From Phyto melanocephala (taxonomy: Eukaryota > Arthropoda > Insecta > Diptera > Rhinophoridae), in the NCBI GenBank assembly GCA_941918925.1, contig OW799233.1:170294235-170358234 (forward strand): 64,000 nucleotides of DNA, written 5' to 3'. Of this stretch, positions 1 through 11,706 are shown piece after piece; the stretch's first letter is position 1; every line of letters starts with the position of its first letter. Both the position numbers and the translations under genes were made by a program. Under the pieces are notes generated by a model. That model was given only the letters and a program-made list of their open reading frames with translations. It was not told where the DNA came from and did not search any database.

Positions 1-187
1 AAAGTTGATTTCAACATACACACGGACAGACGGACAGACGGACAGACTGACAGCGCTTAATCGACTCCCCTATTCATAAGCTTTCAGAAAATATATACTT
101 TATGGGGTCGGAAATCAAAATTGTAGAAATTTCACACGGAATGACAAACCTATATATACCCTTTTTCACTGTGTGAAGGGTATAAAA
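1..187 (+). repeat. Family A repeat, 3' part (cut by window edge)
   Basis: Matches the 3' third of the dispersed repeat: TTGATTTCAACATACACACG, GACAGACG octamers, CCTATTCATAAGCTTTCAG, and the end GTGTGAAGGGTATAAAA. The 5' part lies outside the window. Confidence 0.85.
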
Positions 188-374
188 AAGGCTGCTTCAT
201 TTAGGAAGAGAGCATAATCTGCCTACAAATTTTTTGCCCGACTTGGAATCATACAACAATGGTAAGAAATAAAACAATAATATGATTTTCGTATTAAAAG
301 GGGTCAATCCTCCAAATTAGCCGGAGCTAAGATTGGTGGAGAGATATTGGGCTCTTGTAAATAATAAAAAATAA

Positions 375-535
375 AACAAGTAACAGTGCTATATTCGGCC
401 GTGCCGAATCTTATATACCCTTCACAACGTGTAGTCATGCAATAACAATTGTCTGTATCACCATTCATCCCATATAAAATACGTGCATACGTACACGTTA
501 GAATAAATGTGGCATCGAATCCCAGCTGAGCCAAA
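375..535 (+). repeat. Family A repeat, rearranged fragment
   Basis: Starts with the 5' terminal hairpin segment (ATTCGGCCGTGCCGAAT) and the CACCATTCATCCCATATAA segment, then jumps into the A/B-box region in reverse orientation (GGCATCGAATCCCAGCTGAG). This is two pieces of family A joined in opposite directions. It preserves the empty site used by the Helitron at 49203. Confidence 0.7.
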
Positions 536-550
536 AAAATTTTGTTTTAT

Positions 551-1403
551 TATACCCTTCACACAGTGAAAAAGGGTATATATAGGTTTGTCATTCCGTG
601 TGAAATTTCTACAATTTTCATTTCCGACCCCATAAAGTATATATTTTCTGAAAGCTTATGAATAGGGAAGTCGATTAAGCTCTGTCAGTCTGTCCGTCTG
701 TCCGTCTGTCCGTCTGTCCGTCTGTCCGTCTGACCGTCTGTCCGTGTGTATGTTGAAATCAACTTTTTGAAGCCCCCCGACATCGCTTGGACCCGGGTGA
801 GGTATTAAAATATCAGAAATATTCGGGAGTAGATCGCTATTGAAAATCAAAAACATCGGTACATAAACAACTGAGATATGAGCAAAAACCCATGACCACC
901 TCGATTTTTTTTTCACAAAAACAACATTACAACAACAACATACATACATACAAACGTGTATACTGGTTAGAGAAAACGTGGCATCGAATCCCAGCTGAGC
1001 CAAAACAATTTTTTTTTTATATTTAAAAAATTTTTTTTTTAATTTTTTTTTTTATTTTTTTTTTATTTTTTATTTAATATATTATTTATATTTTTATTAT
1101 TTTTTTTTAATTTTTTTTTTTAATTTTTTTTTTTTAATTTTTTTTTTTATTTTTTTTTTAATTTTTTTTTTAAATTTTTTTTTTTAATTTTTTTTTTTAT
1201 TTTTTTTTTTATTTTTTTTTTAACATACATACGTAAATTTATAATTTTACAATGGGATGTTTTTTATATATGTATATTTTTTATATGTATGTACGTATTT
1301 CATGTGAGATGAATGGTGATACAAACTACTGTTATTGCATGACTACACGTTGTGAAGGGTATATAAGATTCGGCACGGCCGAATATAGCGCTCTTACTTG
1401 TTT
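551..1403 (-). repeat. Family A repeat, full-length
   Basis: Complete copy on the minus strand, from TATACCCTTCACACAGTG at the left to GATTCGGCACGGCCGAAT and TTACTTGTT at the right. About eight CTGTCCGT units lie at 682-745. A T-rich core at about 1011-1225 consists of T-runs of 9-13 separated by AA or A. The open stretch starting MAQLGFDATF is repeat-derived, not a gene. Confidence 0.85.
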
Positions 1404-1589
1404 TATTTAATATATTATTTATATTTTATTATTTTTTTTATATTTTTTTTAAATTTTTTTTTAATTTTTTTAAAAAATTTTTTTAGAAAAATTTTTAAAA
1501 TTTTTCTAAAATTTTTTTTTGTAGTTTTTTTTTTATTATTTTTTTCTTATTTTTAATATTTTTTTTTTTGTAATTTTTTTTTGTTTGGT

Positions 1590-1975
1590 ATGTTTTTTAC
1601 ATGTATGTATGTATGTTGTTGTTGTAATTGTGAAAAAAACGAGGTGGTCGAACTTTTTTGCTCATATCTCAGAAAGTTATGGGGCGATTGTGCTGAATTT
1701 CAATAGCGATTCATTCCTGGATATTTCCAAGAGATTGATACCATATACAGATCTGAGGAACATATAGTTGCTTCTAAAAGTTGATTTCAACCAACACACG
1801 GACAGACGGGCAGACGGACAGACGGACAGACGGTCAGGGCTTAATCGACTTCTCTATTCATAAGCTTTCAGAAAATATATACTTTATGGGGTCGGAAATG
1901 AAAATTGTAGAAATTACAAACGGAATGACAAAGCTATATATACCCTTGTGCACCACAGGTGAAGGGTATAAAAAA
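1590..1975 (+). repeat. Family A repeat, 3' part of a divergent copy
   Basis: Runs from GTTGTTGTTGTAATTGTG through GCTCATATCTCAG and four GACAGACG-type units to GTGAAGGGTATAAAA. Its end has ACAGGTGAAGG instead of the usual GTGTGAAGG, placing it in an older subfamily like that at 45030. Confidence 0.75.
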
Positions 1976-4017
1976 TTATAAAAAGCATAAAAAAGTTGTC
2001 ACACAATATGGCAGATTTTAAAAAAGAGATGGTCAAACAGTTGACAAAAATTAAATTACACAATTATCAAATCTGTAATGTAAGGGTTACCAAAAAAATA
2101 AACACTCTGCGAGTTCATTAGTAGTGGTAAGAACTATAAAAGTTATATTTTTCTGTGATCTGTAATATGATCATAATTAAATACAAATTCAAAGATCAAT
2201 CATTTTAAAATTATTGAATTTTATATATGTATGCTAAGATTTTTTCGATCTCCTTAATAGCAGTCACTAGATCTTTAACATTTTAAGAATTGCAGGGATT
2301 TGTTTGAATATATTATGAATATTTATGTCGATTTGTTTGAATATGACTCTATAATATCAGTCGTGTCCAGCCAGAGGAAAACATTTAACATGAAAATATA
2401 TCAACGCCTTTGCATTTCAAAATATTTATATATTGCTCTCTCTGTGTTAAAAGTTTTTAGTGTGTCTTGCCATTTACGTGTAAAATCCTATTATTCTTAT
2501 TCGTGCCCCAGGGGACTATTTAGTCATCATTCTTTTAAGTGAAAAATGATACTGTTGATGATAATGATATTTTTTTTATTGGGATAAAGTTATTACATGT
2601 AAGCAAAACACAAAGGTATAAAAAAATATTTAATTATATTGACACACAATTAAAGTAAATATAATTACAGTTGCGATTGTTTTGAATAAAGAGTATAAGC
2701 GTATAAAGATCATTATTTTAATCAGAAAATACACACAGTGGTAATTTGTTTTGGAATTTTATCAAACGGATAAAATCAACAAATGAAGATGAACATACAT
2801 AATTAAGTATATAAAATCTGATGTAGAAAAATATTTAATTAAAATATCCTAATTGATTTGGTTATTTCACACCGAAAAATTTAAACTATTTAAGCAGGGT
2901 TACCATCTGCCTGTTTACCTGAATTCAAACGAAATTTCCATTCTAACAATTATATTGAAAACAAAAACATATATTAATTTGTTGTTGTTGTTTTCAATAT
3001 ATTTATTTATAAAAATTTTGTTTGTTTTAAGATAAGCTCGCAGTTGTCTAAAAAGACATTAAAATTTCACCACACATATTACATCTAACAAATTAGCATT
3101 AGCAAATTAGCATTCACATACATACATACGACTTGATATATTTTTAGAAAAAACAATATTTTCTGAAATTATTTTTGCTTTTTAGGAGCTGATTTATCGC
3201 ATGCTTATAAGAAAAACCATAAAGGTAATTGAAAATTTTTTTATTTTTGTGTTAAAAATCGAGAAAATTAAAGAGACTGTAAGTGATTCTTTGCTGACAT
3301 CTCAGCAGATTATGAACCGATTAAGCTAGCTTGCAACCAAAATTTTTTTTCAAATATTTTTTCTGTAAAACTTGACAATTGATTGATAAGTGAAACGAAA
3401 AGAGGGTTCAAAAATTTGATTTTATAAATAGATGAAAATCGCTCAATCAACTTACCTTTTTCTAAGTTTTACAAAAATGTATGTATTCTTGATGGGGTCG
3501 CAATCGAAAATGGTGAAACATAATACCAACAACGTACTTTGCTTTTGGTGGATTGATTAAATCTGTAACACTATGCAAAGTCACAAACCACATATTTAAA
3601 TGCGCCTTAAAATCAAAATAGAATTCGTTAATACCACCTATTTTTCTTTTTGCCACATCGCAAATTATTAATTTCAAGCCTATCATAAATTCGCCACAGT
3701 TCAATTCAATTTTTCCGACAAAACCTTTCAATTATTTCCAGTATATTTGACACAATTTACCCTAACTGATACATTATCAATTTTACAGATTCACTCCCCA
3801 ACTTATTCAGGCTCACATAAATAAATAAAACCTCTTCCGTAAATAATCGCTAGATAGAGGATAATTTAATCCTCATTCTATTTTATATGTGTAACCTTCC
3901 CTCTACACATAACATCGCATACATTTAAAACGATATTGTCTCATTACGGAAATAAGAAATATTGTTTTATATGAATATTAAATAAACTGTTGTTCAAGTA
4001 TGTGTGTGCTTTAAACA
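1976..4017. other. AT-rich DNA, no gene seen
   Basis: Short open stretches (2300-2542, 3462-3731) have no recognisable motifs. No repeat structure of note apart from short ACATAC runs. Confidence 0.5.
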
Positions 4018-4037
4018 TCTATATATATAAAAGTGAA

Positions 4038-4086
<49 letters not shown>

Positions 4087-4620
4087 GCTATAGACTCTGA
4101 AACTGTAAAACCGATTGGACTCAAACTTTGGCAAGTTGTTGTACACATTCCAGGGAGTGTTTATGGGTGAAAAAAAGTGGGCGGGGCCACGCCCATAAAA
4201 AATTAATTATCAGTTTAAGCTACTTGCACTTGACCGATTTTTCTGAAACTTTGCACACATATCGAGCTCTCATGACTAAATAATTTCGTGATAAGAAAAG
4301 TGGGCGGGGCCACGCCCCTAAAAAAGTTTTTATTTTGAGGTACTTGCACTGGACCGATTTTTCTGAAACTTTGCACACATACTAAGCTGTCATAACCATA
4401 TAATTTCGTGATTAGAAAAGTGGGCAAAGCCACGCCCATAAAAAATGGTTATAATATTGAGGGACTTGCACCAGACCGATTTTTCTGAAACTTTGCACAC
4501 ATATCGAGCTGTCCATAAAAAAAATTTTAATATTTAGGCTTTTGCACTTATATTCAATTAAAGTAAAGAATGCATTTCGATTCATTAAGGGGCGTAGCAA
4601 CGCGCGCCGGGTTTGGCTAG
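4018..4620 (+). mobile_element. Non-autonomous Helitron, copy 1
   Basis: Begins TCTATATATATAAAAGTG after an A and ends CGCGCGCCGGGTTTGGCTAG before a T, the canonical 5'-TC...CTAG-3' Helitron ends inserted between A and T. A (TG)n tract occupies 4042-4084. The body is built of about 120-bp repeats, each carrying ACTTGCACTGGACCGATTTT-like, ACTTTGCACACATA and GTGGGCGGGGCCACGCC phrases. No coding sequence. About 600 bp. Confidence 0.9.
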
Positions 4621-4931
4621 TATAAAATACACATAAATATAGAATTGTAAATGTGTAGCGTTTCACTGTTTTTTTAATTTTCATTTTCGGTAAACTTTAT
4701 GTCATATTATGAGTAAAGTAGTCACTGTTTGGTCAAATATAATTAATGTTAATTTTAATAAGCTTTTTACAAAATCAACAAACAAAAATAAAGTGGCAAC
4801 TGTGGCATATTTATACTGTCTACATGCCATACAATAGCACACCAACAAGACTCAGAGAGATTTGTAAAATTCTGTAAACGCACATACATTATATACATGC
4901 ATATATGAATGTACCATGTACATACCCAATG

Positions 4932-5110
4932 GTAAAATTGAACAAAGCTTTATATTTCAGGCCTCTCGAAGGCAAATTTTCACCTTTTAGATTTGTGATC
5001 CTACCTGCCCTTAAAAGCCTTTTAGAAGATTTCAGAATTTCCTTCTAAGAATATGATAATGAATCCAACTATCCTTTTTAAAGGAGAAAAAATAATGTAC
5101 ATTATCGTAT
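4932..5110 (+). repeat. Family C repeat, copy 1
   Basis: GGTAAAA...AAAGCTTTATATTTCAGGCC, then CTGCCCTTAAAAGCCTT and AATGTACATTAT. The same order recurs at 19601-19800. Its class is unknown. Confidence 0.5.
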
Positions 5111-5449
5111 AAATTACTGTTTTTATAGTAATCTCGAAAAATGTCAAAACCGTTAAACTAAAAAAAAATATTAAAATGGATCAAAAAGTAATAAATAAAA
5201 TAAAACATTGAAAAATAAACAAGAATTCATTTAATTGTGTTCAAAACCTCTGAAGAGAGAAAGAGAGAAAGAGCTTAAAAGTGTTGAGCCCAAAACACTT
5301 AAGCAAACATTAGTATTATGTATTAAGCGTTTAATAGAATAAGGAAAAGCAATAATTTTGTAAAAATTTAAAAACAAATATTCAGATCAAGACTTCTGAA
5401 GAGGCCTTTCTAGAAATCATTATTATATGAGCGATTTTGGTAGCCCTTA

Positions 5450-6640
5450 TTTTTTTTTTTTTTATTTATTCGTAGATATTTACAACAATATTTATATTTA
5501 TACCCCGACGCCAAATATGGCTTTACAGAGGCTTATAAAAAGTATATATTTTAATAACAAAAATTTTTAAAGAATCTGGTGTCTCAGGTTCCCGAATGCA
5601 GGACAATTACAGAAAAGATGTTCAGTTGTCTATTCTTCTTCCTCGTTATCGCAACTTCTGTAGAAGTCGTTGTAAGGGATATTCAGCCTTTTCGCATGTG
5701 TACCTATAGGCCAGTGTCCGCTAAAAAACCGCTATGAGGTTCCTAAGGTGGATTCGGGACATATTCACTGTATATTGCGTCATATGCACGTCCATGTCAG
5801 GCCAGATCTTTTTGGTTTCCAAACAAGTGGGTTCTCTCACCCATCTTCCTTGGCATCCAAATAGAATCGATGAGAGATTAGCTGCTTACCCTTCAATAAG
5901 GGAATACCCACAGCACAACTGGATTCAACCTAAGGTAGTACCGGCTTTTCAAGTGCATCAGCTCTATTATTGCCATCAATATCCCCATGTTCTGGAACCC
6001 ACACAAGGGTAACCGTCGAATGTCTTGCTATCTCCTCAAGAGACAGCCGGCATTCCTGGGCAATTTTCGATGTACGGTACACACTCTCAAGAGACCTAAT
6101 AGCCGCCTTGCTGTCAGTAAATATATAAATATCCCTGCCAGATATTCCAATATACTGAATATATTCCGCGGCTGTCCTAATAGCCATTAATTCGGCCTGT
6201 ATCGCGCTACAATAATCCGGTAGCCTCAGGGACAATTCCAAACCCAACTGGATCGAAAAGATACCACATTCAGTTCCAGCATGTGATTCGATCCGTCAGT
6301 AAATATCTGGATGGCATTCTCCGGAGGTCGGAGGCCGTTGTCGTATTCAGATCTATCCGGTATATTCGTCACGAAACCCGGATCAAATACTGGTTCAGGT
6401 ACCTTGTAATCAATAGGAGAAGCAATATTGATCATACCCAAATTCTTGCATGTCCATAATTCACATACTTCCATGCCCTTGTGGCATACAGCCTAAGTGC
6501 GGTGTTCGCAGCCATCTGCTTAGCCAGGATGTCTGGTGGTAACCAGTTCAAAATAGTGAACAATGCCTTAGATGGTGTGGTCCTAAGAGCACCTGTTATC
6601 ATAATCGCAGTCATTCTCATAGTACGTTCGAATAAGCGTG
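5450..6640 (-). pseudogene. 5'-truncated non-LTR retrotransposon (RNase H-bearing LINE)
   Basis: Read on the minus strand, in broken frames: ITGALRTTPSKALFTILNWL (end of reverse transcriptase, 6600-6540); then an RNase H domain with FTDGS (about 6320), QAELMAI (about 6190), IFTDSKAAI (about 6120) and DGNNRADA (about 5950), which supply the D-E-D-D active site; then GHWPIGTHAKRLNIPYNDFY with SCDNEEEE and EHLFCNCPAF, the C-terminal CCHC-type knuckle (5720-5600). A 3' UTR leads to a poly(A) tail, seen as a T-run on the plus strand at 5451-5463. RNase H plus this tail fits the R1/LOA/I group. Stops and frameshifts make it dead; 5' truncation near 6640 is typical of LINE insertion. Confidence 0.8.
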
Positions 6641-6658
6641 GATGGAACAGAAATATGT

Positions 6659-7190
6659 TTAAAAATTAATAGGTAATTTGTTAGATTTATTCGCTCCAAC
6701 AAAAGTTACTCTTTGTTAAGTTAATTCAAGCCGACATCAATCCATTGCCTGTCTTGTAATTCTCTGAGTATAATTAATATTTTGACTAAAGTGAATTGTG
6801 TGAGTTCCATATCCATTGACACATTTAAATACGTACAATAATAACTGCTTTATACAAATCTCTTATAGGATGTACGGTTTTTGCAAAGCTTTAATATAAA
6901 TTGATTGTACTATACCTTAAAGTTAGATTAAAAACTACTTTAAAGCCTTATTCTGCACTGCTTGCAGTGATTTCATTACCGCACTGGTCCTATAACCATA
7001 TATCATTGGAAGATACGTAAGGTGTGAATGTACCAAGGATTTATATAACAACATTTTAGTTCCAGTATTAAGTTTGTTTCTAAACTTTCAAAGAATGCCA
7101 ATACCAGCTGCTATTTTGCTCTCTATTTGATTTATATTATTATCCCACAAAAGATTATGGTTTAAGCATATTCCCAAGTATTATTTATTT
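6659..7190 (-). pseudogene. CR1/L2-like non-LTR retrotransposon fragment
   Basis: On the minus strand 7184-6930 reads YLGICLNHNLLWDNNINQIE then KIAAGIGIL, a stop, KFRNKLNTGTKMLLYKSLVH and HLTYLPMIYGY, then SLQAVQNKALK. This is the thumb region of CR1/L2-group reverse transcriptases. Further on (about 6860-6660), with frame changes, come DLYKAVIIV, FKCVNGYGTHTIHF, NYTQRITRQAMD and NKSNKLPINF, matching the usual C-terminal end of such proteins. A stop at 6659-6661 would be the natural end. It is a degraded 3' fragment lying head-to-tail with the RNase H-type LINE. Confidence 0.7.
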
Positions 7191-7966
7191 AACACAATCA
7201 GATTCTTTTATCAAATTTCCATCAATTATATCCCAACATAAAAAATAAATGAGCACACAATTTGTATCTGGGTCCATGTATCTGAATAATAAGGCTAAAT
7301 AGGGCCTTTTGTAAGGCCTATTTACCTCTTCTTTTAACCGTTTTGTATCACACATAAGTGATGATTACCCTGCAGTTATTAGAATATCAATCAAGTACTT
7401 TTTGAAAGTGATATACTTATCTTTTAAAATCAACTTAAGTCTATAAAAAAGTACAATTTTCTGCTGCATATGCAGAGTACAATATCAAAAGTCTTTAAAA
7501 TACGCAAGTATATGCCTAGTTAAGCTGGACAGAAAAACAAGGCGTGGCAGCTTCAATATAAAAATAATACATTTTATTAGATATCTAGAAAATTATAACA
7601 TCTGTTATCTTCAAACTAAGTGTGGTTAACTTTTATCTCATTTGTCCTATTCTAACCAAAAATCTTTACGGTCGGAGTAAGGAAGCCATTTTAAATAAAA
7701 ATACTCATGCTATAATTTTATCAGAAACAATAAATATTACAGTTTTAATATTAAATCATCTCGCCAAATATCAGAGTAGAAGACGTTGTACTCTCCCCAA
7801 CTAAAAATACATTTGATATCATTTCTGGAAAATCGTAATCTCTATTTAGTACGAAAATAAATATCAATTTCCTATTAGAAACAGAAACGATACGGATCAA
7901 ATAGGGGGGTGGGCTTTGTTTAGTATTATTTTCATAGGAGTACAATTTATGACAATTATTAGATAC

Positions 7967-8150
7967 AGCTGTGCTCAAAATAATAGCTTTTAGCAAAAAT
8001 CTTTTCTTTTTGAAAATTTTTTTATTTAATATCATTTAAAACGCAATTAGAAATTCTGTGATGTTAGCAGTTCAAGAGCTTAAAAATACCAATCAGTTTA
8101 TTAAAAAACTCAAAAAATCAATCGGGTAAAATAATAGCACTTTATCTAAT
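7967..8150 (+). repeat. Possible IR/DR-type Tc1 terminal relic
   Basis: After a TA comes CAGCTGTGCTCAAAATAATA then GC, resembling Tc1-like ends from memory. A related GGGTAAAATAATAGCACTTT lies about 155 bp further in, as in elements with two direct repeats per end. The opposite end was not found. Confidence 0.35.
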
Positions 8151-8239
8151 TTTTAAAAAAGTAATCGGGTCTTCGTAAAAAAATGAAATACAAAAACATT
8201 TAACTTTCGTGTTCCCTTAATAATATAAAAGTAAGTTTG

Positions 8240-8800
8240 TGATACCGGGTGTTATCTACTTAGGTATAGATCTTAAAGTTGACAACACTCTTTCAACTGG
8301 CGGTCATTTTGTTAGCTGTCAAGTGATTTATATTTAGTGTGTTTGAAATAAATTAACGTCTGTACGACTCTTCAGACAAATGAAAATTATGGTTTTTTTT
8401 CTAAGTACGTATTGCACACTACGTCCATTTTACGTTTTAATCGTTTATCAATTTTGTAAACAAATCTTCCATATTTGAAGTGATGATAATTCTGTGTATG
8501 TTGAGACATCGTTACATCCAGAAAAACTGACTGCTTGGTGTGTTTTATGGTCTGATGGTGGTCAGAACGGTACAGTCAATGGTGTCCGCTATACATTCTC
8601 GATTACTGAATTTTTCGTTTACTAATTTAACATTAGCATGTCTCAACATGAGCGCGCATCATGTCACACAGCTTGTGCCACAATTGCTATATTGAAAGAA
8701 AAGTTTTGTAACCGAATAGTTTCATGTTTCGAACCTGTGAATTGAATTGTGGGAATATGTGAAGTCGCTGGTTTCCGCCGATAAGTTCTAAATGATTGAC
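8240..8800 (+). pseudogene. Mariner-like transposase relic (copy a)
   Basis: Reading forward, 8482-8625 translates to a run containing HPEKLTAWCVLW and NGVRYTFSITEFF, and 8645-8745 gives SCHTACATIAILKEKF followed by FEPVN. A further frame near 8755-8795 gives LWEYVKSLVSADKF. This is the order seen in an insect IS630-Tc1-mariner transposase family. Frames are broken several times. The start near 8243 (CCGGGTGTTAT after TA) may be its left end. No functional product is expected. Confidence 0.65.
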
Positions 8801-8890
8801 CACTTTAATATATAGCCACAAATATTAAAAAAAAGTCATCGAAAATCGGACCTCCAGCAGCGTTATTCAGTAACTCGCTAAAGGTAAATA

Positions 8891-10158
8891 AGGGGTGTCT
8901 CGAAATGCTTTTTTACATTTTAAAATGTCCCCCAAATCTATTTTTTTTTCAAACAAAAAATACATTTTATTGGCGTTATAGAGAAAAATTTCTAAACTTT
9001 ATTATGCAAAAAACCAAAGTTTAAAATTTTATTTTCTTTTGCAAAATTTCGCACTTTTTTCTTAACGCTTTGCATTAAACGTTGGACACACGTTTTACCG
9101 AAGTGTTTGATAGCTTTTTTCCAAATAAATCCAAATTTTTTTACATTTGCAGAAGCTTTGAACTTTGTTCTTAGGTACTGCTTAATTATAGCCCAATAGC
9201 GTTCAATAGGCCTTAGCTCTGGACAATTAGGTGGATTCATGTTTTTCGGTACAAAATTTATGTTGTTGGCCTCATACCACTCAAGGACGACTTTGCTGTA
9301 GTGGCAGCTTGCCAAGTCGGGCCAAAACAGTGGAGGTATATTGTGGCTTCTGTATAATGGCAATATAGCCTTTTTGAGGCACTCATTAATATAAAATTGA
9401 CTGTTCATTGTACGATTCACAATGATTGCCTTTGAAGTTTTTCCACATGTACATATTGCTTGCCATATCATATATTTTTTGGCGAATTTTGAAATCTTTT
9501 TATACTTAAATTTATCGAAAACATTAGCTCTTTTATTAGAAACATAAAAACCCTGACCAGGAAGCTCTGAATAGTCAGCCTTACAATAGGTTTCATCGTC
9601 CATTAAAATACATCCATTAAAATTATTTAATTTGTGACGTAGCAACTGTCTTGCTTTTATTATTGCCGTTTTTGTTCCTTTTTCGTTTCGGTTTGGAGCT
9701 TTCTTGACTTTGAATGTTTTTAAATTTTCTTTTTTCTTTATTCGTTTTACAAGCGACTTCGAAATATTAAGTTTTCGTGCGATATCGCGAATGGAAATGT
9801 TTGGATTTTGCTTCCAAAGTGCCTTCACCTTTTAACGATTTGAGGATTCCTAAAACCAAGAGGCCCTCCACCTTTCTTGTGCTTAAGAGACAAGTCTTTT
9901 TTGAATTTACAAATAACGTTACGGGCAGTCTGTCTGGACACTTGCCTGTCGCGCAACTTCAGCGTAAGAAAGTTGTTTATTTTCATTATAAATATCCACA
10001 ATATTTTTTCTCACTTTTTCTCTATTTGACGACATTTTAAATACAGATTAAATAATTTGAATAAACTAATTAACAAAGTATTGTTGACAATTATAACTAT
10101 CACAGAGTGGAAAAAAAAATTAATTAAATAATAATTGTTTGCGTTTCGAGACACCCCT
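8891..10158 (-). mobile_element. Tc1/mariner-type transposon, DD37E spacing
   Basis: A complete element of 1268 bp. Terminal inverted repeats match 17 of 18: left AGGGGTGTCTCGAAATGC, right (reversed) AGGGGTGTCTCGAAACGC. A TA dinucleotide flanks each side (8889-8890 and 10159-10160), the TA target duplication of the IS630-Tc1-mariner superfamily. It encodes one transposase on the minus strand, now frameshifted. Short single-copy TIRs, full structure and mild decay suggest fairly recent activity. It sits about 90 bp right of an older mariner relic. Confidence 0.9.
8992..10035 (-). pseudogene. Tc1-like transposase (DD37E), frameshifted
   Basis: Reading right to left, an ATG at 10035 opens a frame starting MSSNREKVRKNIVDIYNEN with a helix-turn-helix-like region. 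It hits a stop near 9920; the downstream sequence (SRQTARNVICKFKKDL) continues in another frame, and a second shift near 9830 leads to the main frame (9828-8992, no ATG of its own). That frame holds a second HTH (ISIRDIARKLNISKSL) and the catalytic triad: Asp in MDDETY, Asp in WPDLASCHYS and Glu in PIERYW. Exactly 37 residues separate the second Asp and the Glu, giving DD37E. Full length would be about 340 residues. All catalytic residues survive, so it was inactivated only by the two small indels, or these are assembly errors. Confidence 0.85.
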
Positions 10159-10160
10159 TA

Positions 10161-11706
10161 TGTATCGCTATTGAAAAAAAATAGTTTTTTTCTTCCATAA
10201 GGAACTTTTGTGCACCGCTAGTCTGGACTATGCTTAATACATGTCGAACCAACATTGTTGATAAAATTGTTTTTGCAGAGAGTGTTTTTTGGGTTTGGTA
10301 TTAAATACAAAACAAACAGAGTGTAGAGTAACATTTTAAACTTCCGTTTCAAAGATGCTATTTTTTATGTTTCAGATTTGGTGTTCACAGTTAAAAGGAT
10401 TTACTTCAGGGAAAAATTAAATAGATAAAAATATAAATTGTTAAAAAATAAGTTATATTTAGAGCTTAAAACTCATTCACATCTAGAAAAAATCTGTAAA
10501 AAATATGTGCGCCTAATTTTACCGAAATAAAAACTTCTTTGAAATAAAAAATTGTATTATATGTCTACTATTCATTAATCTTTAAATTTTGAACTTATAA
10601 TTATGCCAAAATATATACAGAAAATGTCCCGGTAAATAGTAAAACAATATTTTCAAACGAAAATAAAATTAATATTTAAGTGAATACTCACACACACACA
10701 CATGCTCAAATATACAGACACTCATAAGCTTGCTTACAATATAATTATTATCACTGGATATTAAAACTGTTATTATGACCTGGCTAGTTAGTGCTAGCAA
10801 AAATTATTAAATACAAAATTCGTTATGAATAATTTTTGTTGTTGTTCTCCTCGTTTTAATTTTTGCATTGGCATGTTGATTAAAATGTGGCCTTATAAGC
10901 GTAAACCTTCAATTATGGGTTGTAAATATTATTAAAAATGCCAATAAACCGTAACCACAGGACCTGCATTAAATGCCAATCCACTACATATACACATTAC
11001 ATTTACATTTACGCAAATACAAAAACAAAAACAATTTGTTGCGAAATACTGTGTATAGCTGTTGGTGTTTTTGTAATTGTTAAATAGAACGGCCAGCATG
11101 GGAGTGTGTAGCCGAGTATGAGAAAGTAAGTGGGGTTGCGAGATATGTACCTTTAAAAATTTAATTAATTATTAACGTGCTAACACAGGGCTTTCATTGT
11201 TTCCATTATTATATCAATATTTTGTTTACAAATTTTATGTTTGACGTTTGTATGTGAGTATAGTACAAGTGCATGTTGGTTGAAAAATAAATAAATATTT
11301 TACCTTATATTTACTCGTACAGCTATACGTACATACGAATCTATGTATTGGCTTTTATAGTATAGACAATTTGTATCAGTTGATAGAGAATATAACTTTG
11401 GCATAGAAGACACCACCTCAAAATCATCTAAAGACCATTAGAAGTAATGAAATATTCATTCGTTGCTAAATGTGTTGCTAAAAAAAGTTTTTTTTTTGTT
11501 GTTATTTGCAGAATTTATTTAATTAATATTTTATAGGCTAGAATGTAATTTTACTAAATAATACAAGTAAATAGTACATCTAATAGATATAATATAGTTA
11601 GAGCTATTCTTCTTGCTTTTGTGTCATATAATCAGCAAAAACATATTATACAATATTGATGTTTACGTGAACTGCTTTAAAAAAATAAATAATAATAGCC
11701 TCGTTG
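10161..11706. other. Non-repetitive DNA without gene
   Basis: 10690-11160 is less monotonous than its neighbours and includes CGTAACCACAGG (a Runt-type AACCACA site) and GGCCTTATAAGCG. This could be regulatory, but no coding signal or clear cluster is visible. The rest is AT-rich. Confidence 0.35.

Noticed and set aside
656..1003. Open stretch beginning MAQLGFDATF, recurring at 13117, 21237, 34300, 57556 and 63718
   Set aside because: It follows dispersed family A, shifts frame between copies, includes a translated octamer VNTR, and starts at variable non-ATG codons. Conservation is explained by shared repeat ancestry.
4042..4084. TG microsatellite as an independent locus
   Set aside because: It is an internal part of the Helitron; shorter versions are at the same position in the other two copies.
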